64,000 nt of DNA from positions 6,200,001-6,264,000 of the forward strand of contig NZ_CP107954.1 in the NCBI RefSeq assembly GCF_036067295.1, written 5' to 3'. The position numbers were made by a program, and so were the translations under genes. The notes under the pieces were generated by a model. The model worked only from the letters and a program-made list of their open reading frames with translations, ran no database searches and was not told the origin of the DNA. The DNA is from Kribbella sp. NBC_00382 (GTDB taxonomy: Bacteria; Actinomycetota; Actinomycetes; Propionibacteriales; Kribbellaceae). Numbering within the stretch: the stretch's first letter is position 1; every line of letters starts with the position of its first letter. Below are positions 1 to 7,726 of the stretch, piece by piece.

Positions 1-2
1 TC

Positions 3-1268
3 GAGGACGCCGCCGGTTACGTGAAGCTGATCAGTCAGCTCGAGCGCTGGCTGGCCGAGGTGACCGGCTACGCGAAGGTCTCGATCCAGCCGAACGCCGG
101 CTCGCAGGGTGAGCTCGCCGGACTGCTCGCGATCCGCGGCTATCACCGGGCCCAGGGCAACGAAGACCGCAACGTCTGCCTGATCCCGGCCAGCGCGCAC
201 GGCACGAACGCGGCCTCCGCGGTGATGGCGGGCATGAAGGTTGTTGTTGTCAAGGGCAACGATGACGGCACGATCGATCTGGCCGACCTGCGTGCCAAGG
301 CCGACGAGCACGCCGACAAGCTGGCCGCGATCATGATCACCTACCCGTCCACGCACGGCGTGTACGAGGAGAGCGTGACCGAGGTCTGCCAGATCGTCCA
401 CGACCACGGCGGCCAGGTGTACGTCGACGGCGCGAACCTCAACGCGCTGCTCGGGCTGGCCAGGCCGGGTGAGTTCGGCGGCGACGTCAGCCACCTGAAC
501 CTGCACAAGACGTTCTGCATCCCGCACGGTGGTGGCGGCCCGGGTGTCGGTCCGGTCGCGGTCGCCGCGCACCTGGCCCCGTACCTGCCCAACCACCCGC
601 TGCTCGACCAGGCCGGTCCCGAGTCGGGCGTCGGCCCGATCAGCGCGGCACCGTTCGGCTCGGCCGGCGTACTGGCGATCTCCTGGGCGTACATCCGGAT
701 GATGGGCGCGGAGGGCCTGACGTCGGCGACGAAGGCTGCGGTGCTGACCGCCAACTACGTGGCCAAGCGGCTCGAGGACGCCTTCCCAGTGCTCTACACG
801 GGTGAGAACGGGCTGGTCGCGCACGAGTGCATCCTGGATCTGCGGCCGATGACCAAGGAGACCGGCATCACCGTCGACGACGTCGCGAAGCGGCTGGTCG
901 ACTACGGCTTCCACGCGCCGACGATGTCGTTCCCGGTGGCCGGCACGCTGATGGTCGAGCCGACCGAGTCCGAGGATCTTGGTGAGCTGGACCGGTTCTG
1001 CGACGCGATGATCGCGATCCGGCACGAGATCGACCGGGTCGCGGCGGGGGAGTGGCCGGCCGGCGACAACCCGCTGGTGAACGCGCCGCACACCGCGTCG
1101 TCGGTGATCAACGACAAGTGGGAGCACGCCTACACCCGCGAGGAGGCCGCCTTCCCGCAGTCGGTCGACCGGACCACGAAGTACTGGCCGCCGGTCCGCC
1201 GGATCGACGGCGCGTACGGCGACCGCAACCTGATCTGCTCCTGCCCGTCGCCGGAGGCCTTCGAGTAA
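3..1268 (+). CDS. gcvP: Glycine dehydrogenase (decarboxylating), P-protein of the glycine cleavage system, 3' part
   Basis: This is the C-terminal part of the PLP-dependent P-protein, which decarboxylates glycine and passes the aminomethyl group to the lipoyl H-protein. The reading frame is open from the first bases, so the start lies left of the window. About 420 of the roughly 950 residues usual for the family are present. Family-typical motifs are visible: [15 protein letters not shown], the PLP-lysine region [17 protein letters not shown], and [18 protein letters not shown]. The end, with DNLICSCPS-like RNLICSCPS, matches normal P-protein C-termini, so the gene is not broken here. The other gcv genes are not in the window. 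Identity is very secure. Confidence 0.97.
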   Translation, partial: EDAAGYVKLISQLERWLAEVTGYAKVSIQPNAGSQGELAGLLAIRGYHRAQGNEDRNVCLIPASAHGTNAASAVMAGMKVVVVKGNDDGTIDLADLRAKADEHADKLAAIMITYPSTHGVYEESVTEVCQIVHDHGGQVYVDGANLNALLGLARPGEFGGDVSHLNLHKTFCIPHGGGGPGVGPVAVAAHLAPYLPNHPLLDQAGPESGVGPISAAPFGSAGVLAISWAYIRMMGAEGLTSATKAAVLTANYVAKRLEDAFPVLYTGENGLVAHECILDLRPMTKETGITVDDVAKRLVDYGFHAPTMSFPVAGTLMVEPTESEDLGELDRFCDAMIAIRHEIDRVAAGEWPAGDNPLVNAPHTASSVINDKWEHAYTREEAAFPQSVDRTTKYWPPVRRIDGAYGDRNLICSCPSPEAFE

Positions 1269-1287
1269 CCCAGGCATACTTGTGCGG

Positions 1288-2589
1288 GTGACTGACGTAC
1301 GTGCTGACACCGCAGCGGCCCTGTACGCCGAGATCGCGGCAGCCCAGAGTGAGACCAAGCTGCCGTCGATCACGGCCGGTGTGCTGAAGGACGGCGCACT
1401 GGCGTGGACCGGGTCGCGCGGGCAGATCGTGGACGGTGAAGGGCTCGCGCCCGGGCCGGACGCGCAATACCGGATCGGGTCGATCACCAAGACGCTTACC
1501 GCGATCCTGGTGATGCAGTGCCGCGACGACGGGCTGCTCGCGCTGAACGATGCCGTGGGCAAGCATCTGCCCGGGGTTGCGTTCGGCGACCTGACCATCC
1601 GGCAGTTGCTCGCGCACTCGGGCGGGATGAACGCCGAGCCCGAAGGCCCTTGGTGGGAACGCAATCCAGGCGTTTCGTTCGAAGCGCTGACGGCGGCGAT
1701 GGACGAGTCGCAGGCGGCCGGCAGCCCCGATCGGCGGCATCACTACTCGAACCTCGGCTACGCGTTGCTCGGTGAGGTCGTCGCGCGTCTTCGGGGTGCC
1801 GCATGGATGGAGCTGGTGGCGGCCCGGATCCTTGACCCGCTGGAGATGCGGCGGACGACGTACTTCCCGGTGACCCCGGCCGCCAAGGGGTTCTCGGTGC
1901 ATCCGTTCAGTGGGCGGCTCGACCTGGAGCCGGCGTACGACTCGGGTGCGATGGCGCCGGCCGGGCAGTTGTGGAGCACGATCGAGGACCTGGCGAAGTA
2001 CGCCGCGTTCTGGATCGACCCCGGCTACGAAGTACTCAACCGGGACACCGTCGACGAGATGGCGGCGCCGGCGGCCGCGGATCCGCGTGAGGCACTGACC
2101 GCGTCGTACGGGCTCGGGCTGCGGATGCATGCCGACGACCCCTATCTCTTCGTCGGCCACACCGGCTCGATGCCGGGCTTCATGGCCGGGCTCTTCGTCG
2201 ACCGGGGCCGCCGCATCGGCGCGGTGACGCTGGCCAACTCGACGTCCGGCAGATGCGCCTCGGTGCCCCTCGACCTGATGCGCATCCTGGCCTCGTACGA
2301 GCCGCCGCTGCCCATCGAGTGGGTGCCGGAGCCGGAGCTCGCCCAGGGCGAGGAGCTGCTCGGCCATTGGTACTGGGGCAACACCCAGATGACGATGACC
2401 GTCGCCGGCGGCATCCTGCAGCTCACCACCGGCTACCCGTGTCGTTTCTCACCCATCGGCCCAGACCTCTACCGCGGCCGCGACGGCTACTTCGCCGGCG
2501 AACGGCTCCGGGTGATCCGCGACGGTGACGTCGTCAAGCAGCTGGATCTCGCCACTTTCACGCTCACCCGTACCCCGTACGGCCGCTGA
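1288..2589 (+). CDS. Serine hydrolase, class C beta-lactamase / penicillin-binding-protein-like family
   Basis: The protein carries the three motifs of the beta-lactamase/transpeptidase fold: SITK (nucleophile Ser about residue 65), YSN (about 153-155) and HTG (about 291), followed by a C-terminal beta-rich region. There is no clear signal peptide, so it may be a cytoplasmic esterase or peptidase-like member rather than a true beta-lactamase. GTG 1288 is chosen because CATACT at 1275-1280 sits 7 bases before it and could be a -10 of a leaderless transcript; GTG 1282 is an in-frame alternative. A hairpin terminator follows. Substrate is unknown. The link to gcvP is only adjacency. Confidence 0.85.
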   Translation: MTDVRADTAAALYAEIAAAQSETKLPSITAGVLKDGALAWTGSRGQIVDGEGLAPGPDAQYRIGSITKTLTAILVMQCRDDGLLALNDAVGKHLPGVAFGDLTIRQLLAHSGGMNAEPEGPWWERNPGVSFEALTAAMDESQAAGSPDRRHHYSNLGYALLGEVVARLRGAAWMELVAARILDPLEMRRTTYFPVTPAAKGFSVHPFSGRLDLEPAYDSGAMAPAGQLWSTIEDLAKYAAFWIDPGYEVLNRDTVDEMAAPAAADPREALTASYGLGLRMHADDPYLFVGHTGSMPGFMAGLFVDRGRRIGAVTLANSTSGRCASVPLDLMRILASYEPPLPIEWVPEPELAQGEELLGHWYWGNTQMTMTVAGGILQLTTGYPCRFSPIGPDLYRGRDGYFAGERLRVIRDGDVVKQLDLATFTLTRTPYGR

Positions 2590-2606
2590 GTCGTTCACCC
2601 AGCACC

Positions 2607-2632
2607 CCGCCTCGTCAACTCGGACGAGGCGG
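2607..2632 (+). terminator. Rho-independent-like terminator after the serine hydrolase
   Basis: A perfect 10-bp stem (CCGCCTCGTC / GACGAGGCGG) with a 6-base loop is followed by the T-rich stretch TTGTTGCTGTGTTTC. It lies 17 bases past the stop codon of the serine hydrolase and separates it from the siderophore promoter. Confidence 0.7.
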
Positions 2633-2666
2633 TTGTTGCTGTGTTTCATCACGCAGGTCACCCCGG

Positions 2667-2697
2667 TTGACACGCACAGCTTCGAGGTTAGTAGGTT
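2667..2697 (+). promoter_or_regulatory. Candidate sigma-70 promoter of the siderophore operon
   Basis: A consensus -35 TTGACA (2667-2672) is followed after 19 bases by TAGGTT (2692-2697) as a possible -10. The putative -10 lies inside the iron box described separately, so a bound repressor would block RNA polymerase. The spacing is slightly long, so the exact -10 is uncertain. Confidence 0.5.
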
Positions 2698-2709
2698 AGG
2701 GCTACCTAA
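2691..2709 (+). promoter_or_regulatory. DmdR/IdeR-type iron box
   Basis: The 19-mer GTAGGTTAGGGCTACCTAA matches 15 of 19 positions of the actinobacterial DtxR/IdeR/DmdR consensus TTAGGTTAGGCTAACCTAA. It lies 43 bases upstream of the decarboxylase start and overlaps the likely -10. The known family represses siderophore operons when Fe(II) is plentiful, which fits the genes downstream. Confidence 0.8.
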
Positions 2710-2726
2710 GTAAGGGCTGCCTTACT
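2709..2726 (+). promoter_or_regulatory. Second iron-box-like inverted repeat
   Basis: A perfect 7-bp inverted repeat, AGTAAGG-GCTG-CCTTACT, begins at the last base of the first iron box. It resembles a degenerate iron box, and DtxR-type regulators often bind as two dimers. Whether it is a true second dimer site is inference. Confidence 0.45.
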
Positions 2727-2751
2727 CGACAACTTTCCCAGGAGAAGCTGG

Positions 2752-4242
2752 ATGTCGTCCCTCGACGCACCCCATAGTCCCTTCGATCGCGATGAGCGTG
2801 TGGTGGAGCTGCATCGCTGGCCCCTGGCATCGACCGTGCGGGACAGCAAACGGGGACCGTTGCCGGCCGGTACGCCGGCCGCCGTCCAGCAGCGGACTGC
2901 CGAGCTGCTCGGTGCGCCGCGGGTCCCTTCGACGGGGGTCGGCGAGTCGGCGGCGCTGGACCTGATCGCCGGACTGCTCGATCGGGATGGGATCGATCTC
3001 AGCCACCCGCACGCGGCCGCGCATCTGCAGCCGCCGGTGCTCCAGGTGGCCGTCGACGCCGATGCGCTGGCGTCCGCGAGCAACGCGTCGATGGACACGT
3101 ACGACTCCGGGCCGGTGACGCTGGAGATCGAGCGCTGGGTGGTCCGGGCGCTCGCGACGATGGCCGGTTTCGGGCCGTCCGCCGATGGCGTGCTCACGCC
3201 TGGTGGGTCGATCTCCAACCTGCTCGCGGTGCTGATCGCCCGCGACAATGCCGCCGCGGCGGTCGGTATCGACGTACGGCGCAATGGGCTGGCCGGGTTG
3301 GAGAAGCCGGTGGTGTTCTGCTCGGAGCTGGCCCACTTCTCCGTGCAGCGGGCTTGCGCGGCGCTCGGTCTTGGCGAGGACGCGGCCATCACGATCCCGG
3401 CCGACGGCGACTTCCGGATGCGCTTGGACATCCTGGGCGACGAGCTGGCCAAGCCGGGCCGGACGCCGCTCGCGGTGATCGCCACGGCCGGTACCACCGA
3501 CTACGGCTCGATCGACCCGATCGCGCAGATCGCGGGGCTGGCACGGCAGTACGGGGCATGGGTGCACGTGGATGCGGCGTACGGGTTCGGCGCGCTGTTC
3601 TCGGACCGGCTCGCGCCGCTGCTCGCTGAGCTTCCGTGCGCCGACTCGGTGACGCTGGACCTGCACAAGATCGGCTGGCAGCCGGCCGCGACCAGCATGC
3701 TGCTCGTCGCCGACCGGGAACGGTTCGCCTCGCTCGGCCGCTCGGTGGAGTACCTCAACCCGGCCGACGACATCGACTCCGGACTGGACGGGTTGCTCGG
3801 CCGCAGCCTGCAGACCACCCGGCGTCCGGACGCGGTGAAAGTCGCGACCACGCTGACCGCATACGGCCGGGCCGGACTGGGCAAGATGCTCGACACCTGT
3901 CACGAGCTCGCGCACGCCGCCGCGGCCCGGGTCGTTGCCGACAGCAACCTTGAGTTGCTGGCACCGGTGACCCTGACCACGGTGTTGTTCCGGGTCGCCG
4001 GGCAGGGACTGGCGGCGGCCGAGCTGGACGCCGTCCAGGGTGAGGTCCGGCGCCGGTTGCTGACGTCGGGACGGGTGCTGATCGGCCGGACCAGGATCCC
4101 GGCCCGGGGCGGCCGCCCGGCGGCGGTCGCGTTGAAGTTGACGCTGCTGAACCCGAATGCCACCGCGACGGACATCGAGGAACTGCTCGACCAGGTCGTG
4201 GCCACCGGTCACGACGTCCTGCCTCGCGAAGGAGCAGCGTGA
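2752..4242 (+). CDS. PLP-dependent amino-acid decarboxylase of siderophore synthesis (DesA/RhbB-like)
   Basis: This group II PLP decarboxylase (496 aa) should make the diamine that starts the hydroxamate pathway. The PLP lysine is K306 in DLHKIGWQP; HVDAAYGFGA and the glycine-rich LTPGGSISNLLAV segment are also visible. ATG 2752 has the ribosome site GGAG nine bases upstream. It is the first gene of a five-gene operon in which every junction overlaps or nearly touches. Family members decarboxylate lysine (DesA, giving cadaverine) or 2,4-diaminobutyrate (RhbB, giving 1,3-diaminopropane), and the sequence alone does not decide between them. No diaminobutyrate aminotransferase lies nearby, which mildly favours lysine. 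The iron boxes upstream predict repression by iron. Confidence 0.88.
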   Translation: MSSLDAPHSPFDRDERVVELHRWPLASTVRDSKRGPLPAGTPAAVQQRTAELLGAPRVPSTGVGESAALDLIAGLLDRDGIDLSHPHAAAHLQPPVLQVAVDADALASASNASMDTYDSGPVTLEIERWVVRALATMAGFGPSADGVLTPGGSISNLLAVLIARDNAAAAVGIDVRRNGLAGLEKPVVFCSELAHFSVQRACAALGLGEDAAITIPADGDFRMRLDILGDELAKPGRTPLAVIATAGTTDYGSIDPIAQIAGLARQYGAWVHVDAAYGFGALFSDRLAPLLAELPCADSVTLDLHKIGWQPAATSMLLVADRERFASLGRSVEYLNPADDIDSGLDGLLGRSLQTTRRPDAVKVATTLTAYGRAGLGKMLDTCHELAHAAAARVVADSNLELLAPVTLTTVLFRVAGQGLAAAELDAVQGEVRRRLLTSGRVLIGRTRIPARGGRPAAVALKLTLLNPNATATDIEELLDQVVATGHDVLPREGAA

Positions 4243-5897
4243 TCTCACCCACCTCAGTGGCGGTCGAAGCTCATCTCAACGCGATCCTGCGGTGCTACAC
4301 GCGGGAGACCTCCGTGCCAGTCACGGCCGGCCCACTGACGCTGGCGGTCGGCTCGTCGACCGTGACGGCGACAGTGCTGCACGCGTCGAGAACTGGGTTG
4401 CACGGCTTTGCCGAGGTACGGGTCGACGGCGTGCCGGTAAGTCCGGAGGGGTTGGTGCGACTGCTGTCGGTCGACGCCGACCCGGCCGAGATCGACGACC
4501 TCGCGGCCCGTACTGCGGAGTCCGTCCGGAACGTGACGGTCTTCGTGGCCGACGGCGGTGAGCGTGGCCCCGGACGCTTCCTCGAGGCCGAGCAGGCACT
4601 GCTGTTCGGCCATCTGAACCACCCGGCTCCGAAGAGCCGGGATGGGTTGAGCGGTGCCGAGCTGGCGGAGTACTCGCCGGAGCTGGGTGGCCGCTTCGCG
4701 GTGCACTGGTTCGCAGTGGACGCCGAGCTGGTGTCCTCGGACCAGGTGGCCGGCGCGCCATCACTGCAGGGACTGGACGCCTTGCAGCTGATGGCCGCGC
4801 TGGCCGGCATCACGCCTCCCGACGGCCGGGTGCTGGTACCGGCGCATCCCTGGCAGGCCGGTGACCTGGTCAAGCGGCCGCGAGTCGCCTCACTGATCGC
4901 CGATGGGCGGATGGAGGCGCTGGGGCCGCTGGGTGCGAAGTGGTACCCGACCTCGAGTCTGCGCACCGTGTACCACCCGGATCTGCCCGTCATGCTCAAG
5001 CTGTCGCTGGGGCTGCGCATCACCAACTCTCGCCGTGAGTCGACACCGACGGAGCTGCGGCGAGGCCTGGAGATCAACCGGTTGCTGGACGCCGCGTACA
5101 ACGCCGGTACTGCGACGGCGCACCCGCGGTTCTCCATCGTCCGGGACCCGGCCTGGGTTGCACTGGATGAGGGTGGGCCGCTGTTGACCGGGCTGGACGT
5201 CGCTGTGCGCGAAGTACCGGCTGCTGTTGACAGCTATGCGTGTCTGGCCGGGCTCGTGGCACCGCGGCCAGGTGAGCTCAGTCGTCTTGGGGCTGCTGTC
5301 GCAGGTCATGGGGACGGTGGAGCAGAGGCGTGGGTGGCGTCGTACGTGGACGAAGTACTCGTACCGATGCTGCACCTGTACGCCGAGACGGGGATCGGGC
5401 TGGAGGCCCATCAGCAGAACACCCTGGTACGGCTGGACGACGCAGGGCGGGTTGCTGGTGGGGCCTACCGCGACAACCAGGGCTACTACCTGGCTTCGTC
5501 GTACCTGCGTGGGTTGCTGGACGTGACTGGGTTGAGTGACTCGACCCTGGCTGTGGTGGAGGACGTGATAGTCGACGACCGGCTGACGTACTACCTGCTG
5601 CACAACCAGGCGCTTGCAGTGGTGGGCTCCCTGGCCGTCGACGGGCTGGCTGACGAGGATGCGCTGCTTGAGGTCGTCCGGGATCGGCTGTCGGAGGCGC
5701 TACCGGCGTTGAAGACTGCTGGGCCTAGTGGAGACCGTCTGGCGCAGCGTTGGCTGTCCGCCGCCCAGCTGCCTTGCAAGGCCAACATGATGACCCGGCT
5801 GCGCGGTATCGACGAGGTAGTCGCACCGCTGGACGCGCAGTCGGTCTATCTGGACGTACCGAATCCCCTGCGGTTGGGTGCGCGCAGTGAAGTGTGA
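4239..5897 (+). CDS. NRPS-independent siderophore (NIS) synthetase, IucA/IucC family, first copy
   Basis: ATP-dependent synthetases of this family join citrate or another carboxylate to a hydroxamate amine. This protein (552 aa) shows the ATP-grip-like motifs KLSLGLRITNSRRE and EAHQQNTLVRLDD (His about residue 391) followed by a YRDNQGYY segment, plus the C-terminal FhuF-like part. GTG 4239 overlaps the decarboxylase stop by 4 bases (GTGA), implying translational coupling. A cluster with two NIS enzymes is the pattern of citrate dihydroxamates (aerobactin, rhizobactin 1021, schizokinen, arthrobactin), where one enzyme acylates each citrate arm. Which arm this one handles cannot be read from sequence. 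Confidence 0.92.
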   Translation: MISPTSVAVEAHLNAILRCYTRETSVPVTAGPLTLAVGSSTVTATVLHASRTGLHGFAEVRVDGVPVSPEGLVRLLSVDADPAEIDDLAARTAESVRNVTVFVADGGERGPGRFLEAEQALLFGHLNHPAPKSRDGLSGAELAEYSPELGGRFAVHWFAVDAELVSSDQVAGAPSLQGLDALQLMAALAGITPPDGRVLVPAHPWQAGDLVKRPRVASLIADGRMEALGPLGAKWYPTSSLRTVYHPDLPVMLKLSLGLRITNSRRESTPTELRRGLEINRLLDAAYNAGTATAHPRFSIVRDPAWVALDEGGPLLTGLDVAVREVPAAVDSYACLAGLVAPRPGELSRLGAAVAGHGDGGAEAWVASYVDEVLVPMLHLYAETGIGLEAHQQNTLVRLDDAGRVAGGAYRDNQGYYLASSYLRGLLDVTGLSDSTLAVVEDVIVDDRLTYYLLHNQALAVVGSLAVDGLADEDALLEVVRDRLSEALPALKTAGPSGDRLAQRWLSAAQLPCKANMMTRLRGIDEVVAPLDAQSVYLDVPNPLRLGARSEV

Positions 5898-6432
5898 TGT
5901 CGCGCCGCTGTTGCACCTGGACGGCGGCTTCGATCTGCGGCCCGCCGCCGCGTCGGATGCTTCGACCGTCGCCTGGTGGATGGCGCAGCCGCATATCCAG
6001 AAGTGGTGGTGCCAGGACTGGTCGGTCGAGCGGTGGGCGCAGGCGATCGAGGGGCAGCTCGCGGGCGAGCACTCGATCCCTTGTCTCACCACTGTCGACG
6101 GTGAGGACTTCGCCTACCTCGAGCTGTACAGGGTGCGGCACGACCGGCTGGCGGAGTACTACGCCTGGCAGGAGCACGACTGGGGCGTACATGTGGCCAT
6201 CGGCGACACCGACCGGCTCGGCCAGGGCCTGGGCCGTCGGCTGCTGCGAGCGCTCGCCGATGCCCTGCTGCGGGCCGATCCGCTCAGCCAGCGGGTAGTC
6301 GCCGAGCCCGATGTCACCAATCTTCCGTCGGTCCGCGCGTTCGAGGCGGCCGGCTTCGTCACCCAGGGGGAGCTGGAGTTCCCCGAGAAGAAAGCACTAC
6401 TGATGGTCCGCACCCGGACCGTGGAGGCCTGA
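5887..6432 (+). CDS. GNAT N-acyltransferase of siderophore synthesis (IucB/RhbD/AlcB-like)
   Basis: The protein (about 181 aa) belongs to the acyltransferases that acylate the N-hydroxy-diamine to form the hydroxamate. Supporting motifs are WWMAQPHIQKWW near the N-terminus, EYYAWQEHDWGVHVAIGD, and the acyl-CoA pyrophosphate loop GLGRRLLRALADAL, followed by a conserved DVTNLPSVRAFEAAGF end. GTG 5887 is preferred; GTG 5878 is an in-frame alternative. Either start overlaps the 3' end of the preceding NIS gene, and one base separates the stop from the next gene. The acyl donor (acetyl, succinyl or other) is not predictable. Confidence 0.88.
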   Translation: MKCDVAPLLHLDGGFDLRPAAASDASTVAWWMAQPHIQKWWCQDWSVERWAQAIEGQLAGEHSIPCLTTVDGEDFAYLELYRVRHDRLAEYYAWQEHDWGVHVAIGDTDRLGQGLGRRLLRALADALLRADPLSQRVVAEPDVTNLPSVRAFEAAGFVTQGELEFPEKKALLMVRTRTVEA

Positions 6433-6433
6433 G

Positions 6434-7726
6434 ATGACTACCGAGCCGTACGACGTGATCGCCATCGGCTGTGGCCCGTTCAACCTGGGGCTGGCCGCGC
6501 TGGCCAGTGGCTTGGACGATCTGAAGCTGGCGGTACTGGACAGCCGGCCCGAGTTCACCTGGCATCGCGGGCTGATGTTCGGCGACGCGATGCTGCAGGT
6601 GTCCTTCATGGCCGACCTGGTCAGCCTGGTGGAGCCGGCGCATCCGCTGTCGTTCCTTTCGTACCTGCGCGATAACGACCGGCTGTACCAGTTCTACGTG
6701 CGGGAGAAGTTCCACCCGACGCGGCGCGAGTACGAGGCGTATCTGCGCTGGTGTTCGGCGCAGCTGGACTCGCTGCACTTCGGGCACCACGTGTCGGAGG
6801 TGGTGTTCGACGGGGACGCGTTTGTGCTGACCGTGGAGCGCGCTGGGACGGTTGAGGTGTTCAGGGCTCGCCATCTGGTGCTGGGCGTTGGTACTGAGCC
6901 GGCAGTACCCGCTGCGCTTGCCGACTTGCCGGAGGAGCGGTTCCTGCACTCCGCCGACTACCTGTTCCGCCGGGAGGACCTGCTGCGTGCTGGACGCGTG
7001 ACAGTGGTCGGGTCGGGGCAGTCCGGTGCTGAGTGCGCACTGGACCTGCTGCGGGCCAATGCCGAGGGTGGGCCGGGTGTTGCGTGGCTGACCCGCACAG
7101 CGGCGTACACGCCTCTGGATTACTCCAAGCTGGTACTGGAGATGACTACGCCTTCGTATGTGGACTACTTCCATGCGCTGGGGGAGTCGACGCGGGACCG
7201 GCTGGTCAAGGATCAGTGGCGGCACTACAAGGGCATCTCCTCGGACACCTTGGAGGAGATCCACGACGTGCTCTACCAGCGCGACCTCAATGCTTCGGCG
7301 GTCGCGCCTGTCGAGCTGCAGGTAGGGGTAGCCGTGGAGTCGGCGGTGGCGCGGGCTGACGGCATCGAGCTGACCATGCGGCACGCTGACAGCGGGCGGA
7401 CCTTCCAGCACGTGACGGACGCGGTGGTGGCCGCTACTGGCTACCGCAATCGTCCACTGCCGTTCTTCACGGCTTTGGACCCGCTGGTGCACAGAGATGC
7501 CGCTGGGCGGTGGGTGGTGAACCGGGACCACAGCATCAGTACCGATAGCCCGCTTACTGGTCGACTGTTCGTCGCTAACGCGGACCTGCACAGCCATGGT
7601 GTCGCGGCTCCCGACCTGGGCATCGGGGCCATCCGCAACGCCACGATCCTCAACAGTGTGGCTGGAAGGGAGATCTTCCGGCTGCCCAAGTCCACGGCGT
7701 TCACTAGCTTCTCCATCCCGGGATGA
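6434..7726 (+). CDS. Lysine/ornithine/diamine N-monooxygenase (IucD/RhbE/DesB-like)
   Basis: This FAD- and NADPH-dependent enzyme (430 aa) N-hydroxylates the primary amine that becomes the hydroxamate. The FAD-binding motif GCGPFNLGLAAL is at residues 12-23, the NADPH motif GSGQSGAECALDLL starts at residue 193, and the C-terminal VAATGYRNRPLPF is the family's ATGY element. ATG 6434 follows the acyltransferase stop by one base, and its stop overlaps the next start by 4 bases (ATGA). Together with the decarboxylase, acyltransferase and two NIS synthetases it completes a hydroxamate siderophore pathway. Confidence 0.95.
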   Translation: MTTEPYDVIAIGCGPFNLGLAALASGLDDLKLAVLDSRPEFTWHRGLMFGDAMLQVSFMADLVSLVEPAHPLSFLSYLRDNDRLYQFYVREKFHPTRREYEAYLRWCSAQLDSLHFGHHVSEVVFDGDAFVLTVERAGTVEVFRARHLVLGVGTEPAVPAALADLPEERFLHSADYLFRREDLLRAGRVTVVGSGQSGAECALDLLRANAEGGPGVAWLTRTAAYTPLDYSKLVLEMTTPSYVDYFHALGESTRDRLVKDQWRHYKGISSDTLEEIHDVLYQRDLNASAVAPVELQVGVAVESAVARADGIELTMRHADSGRTFQHVTDAVVAATGYRNRPLPFFTALDPLVHRDAAGRWVVNRDHSISTDSPLTGRLFVANADLHSHGVAAPDLGIGAIRNATILNSVAGREIFRLPKSTAFTSFSIPG

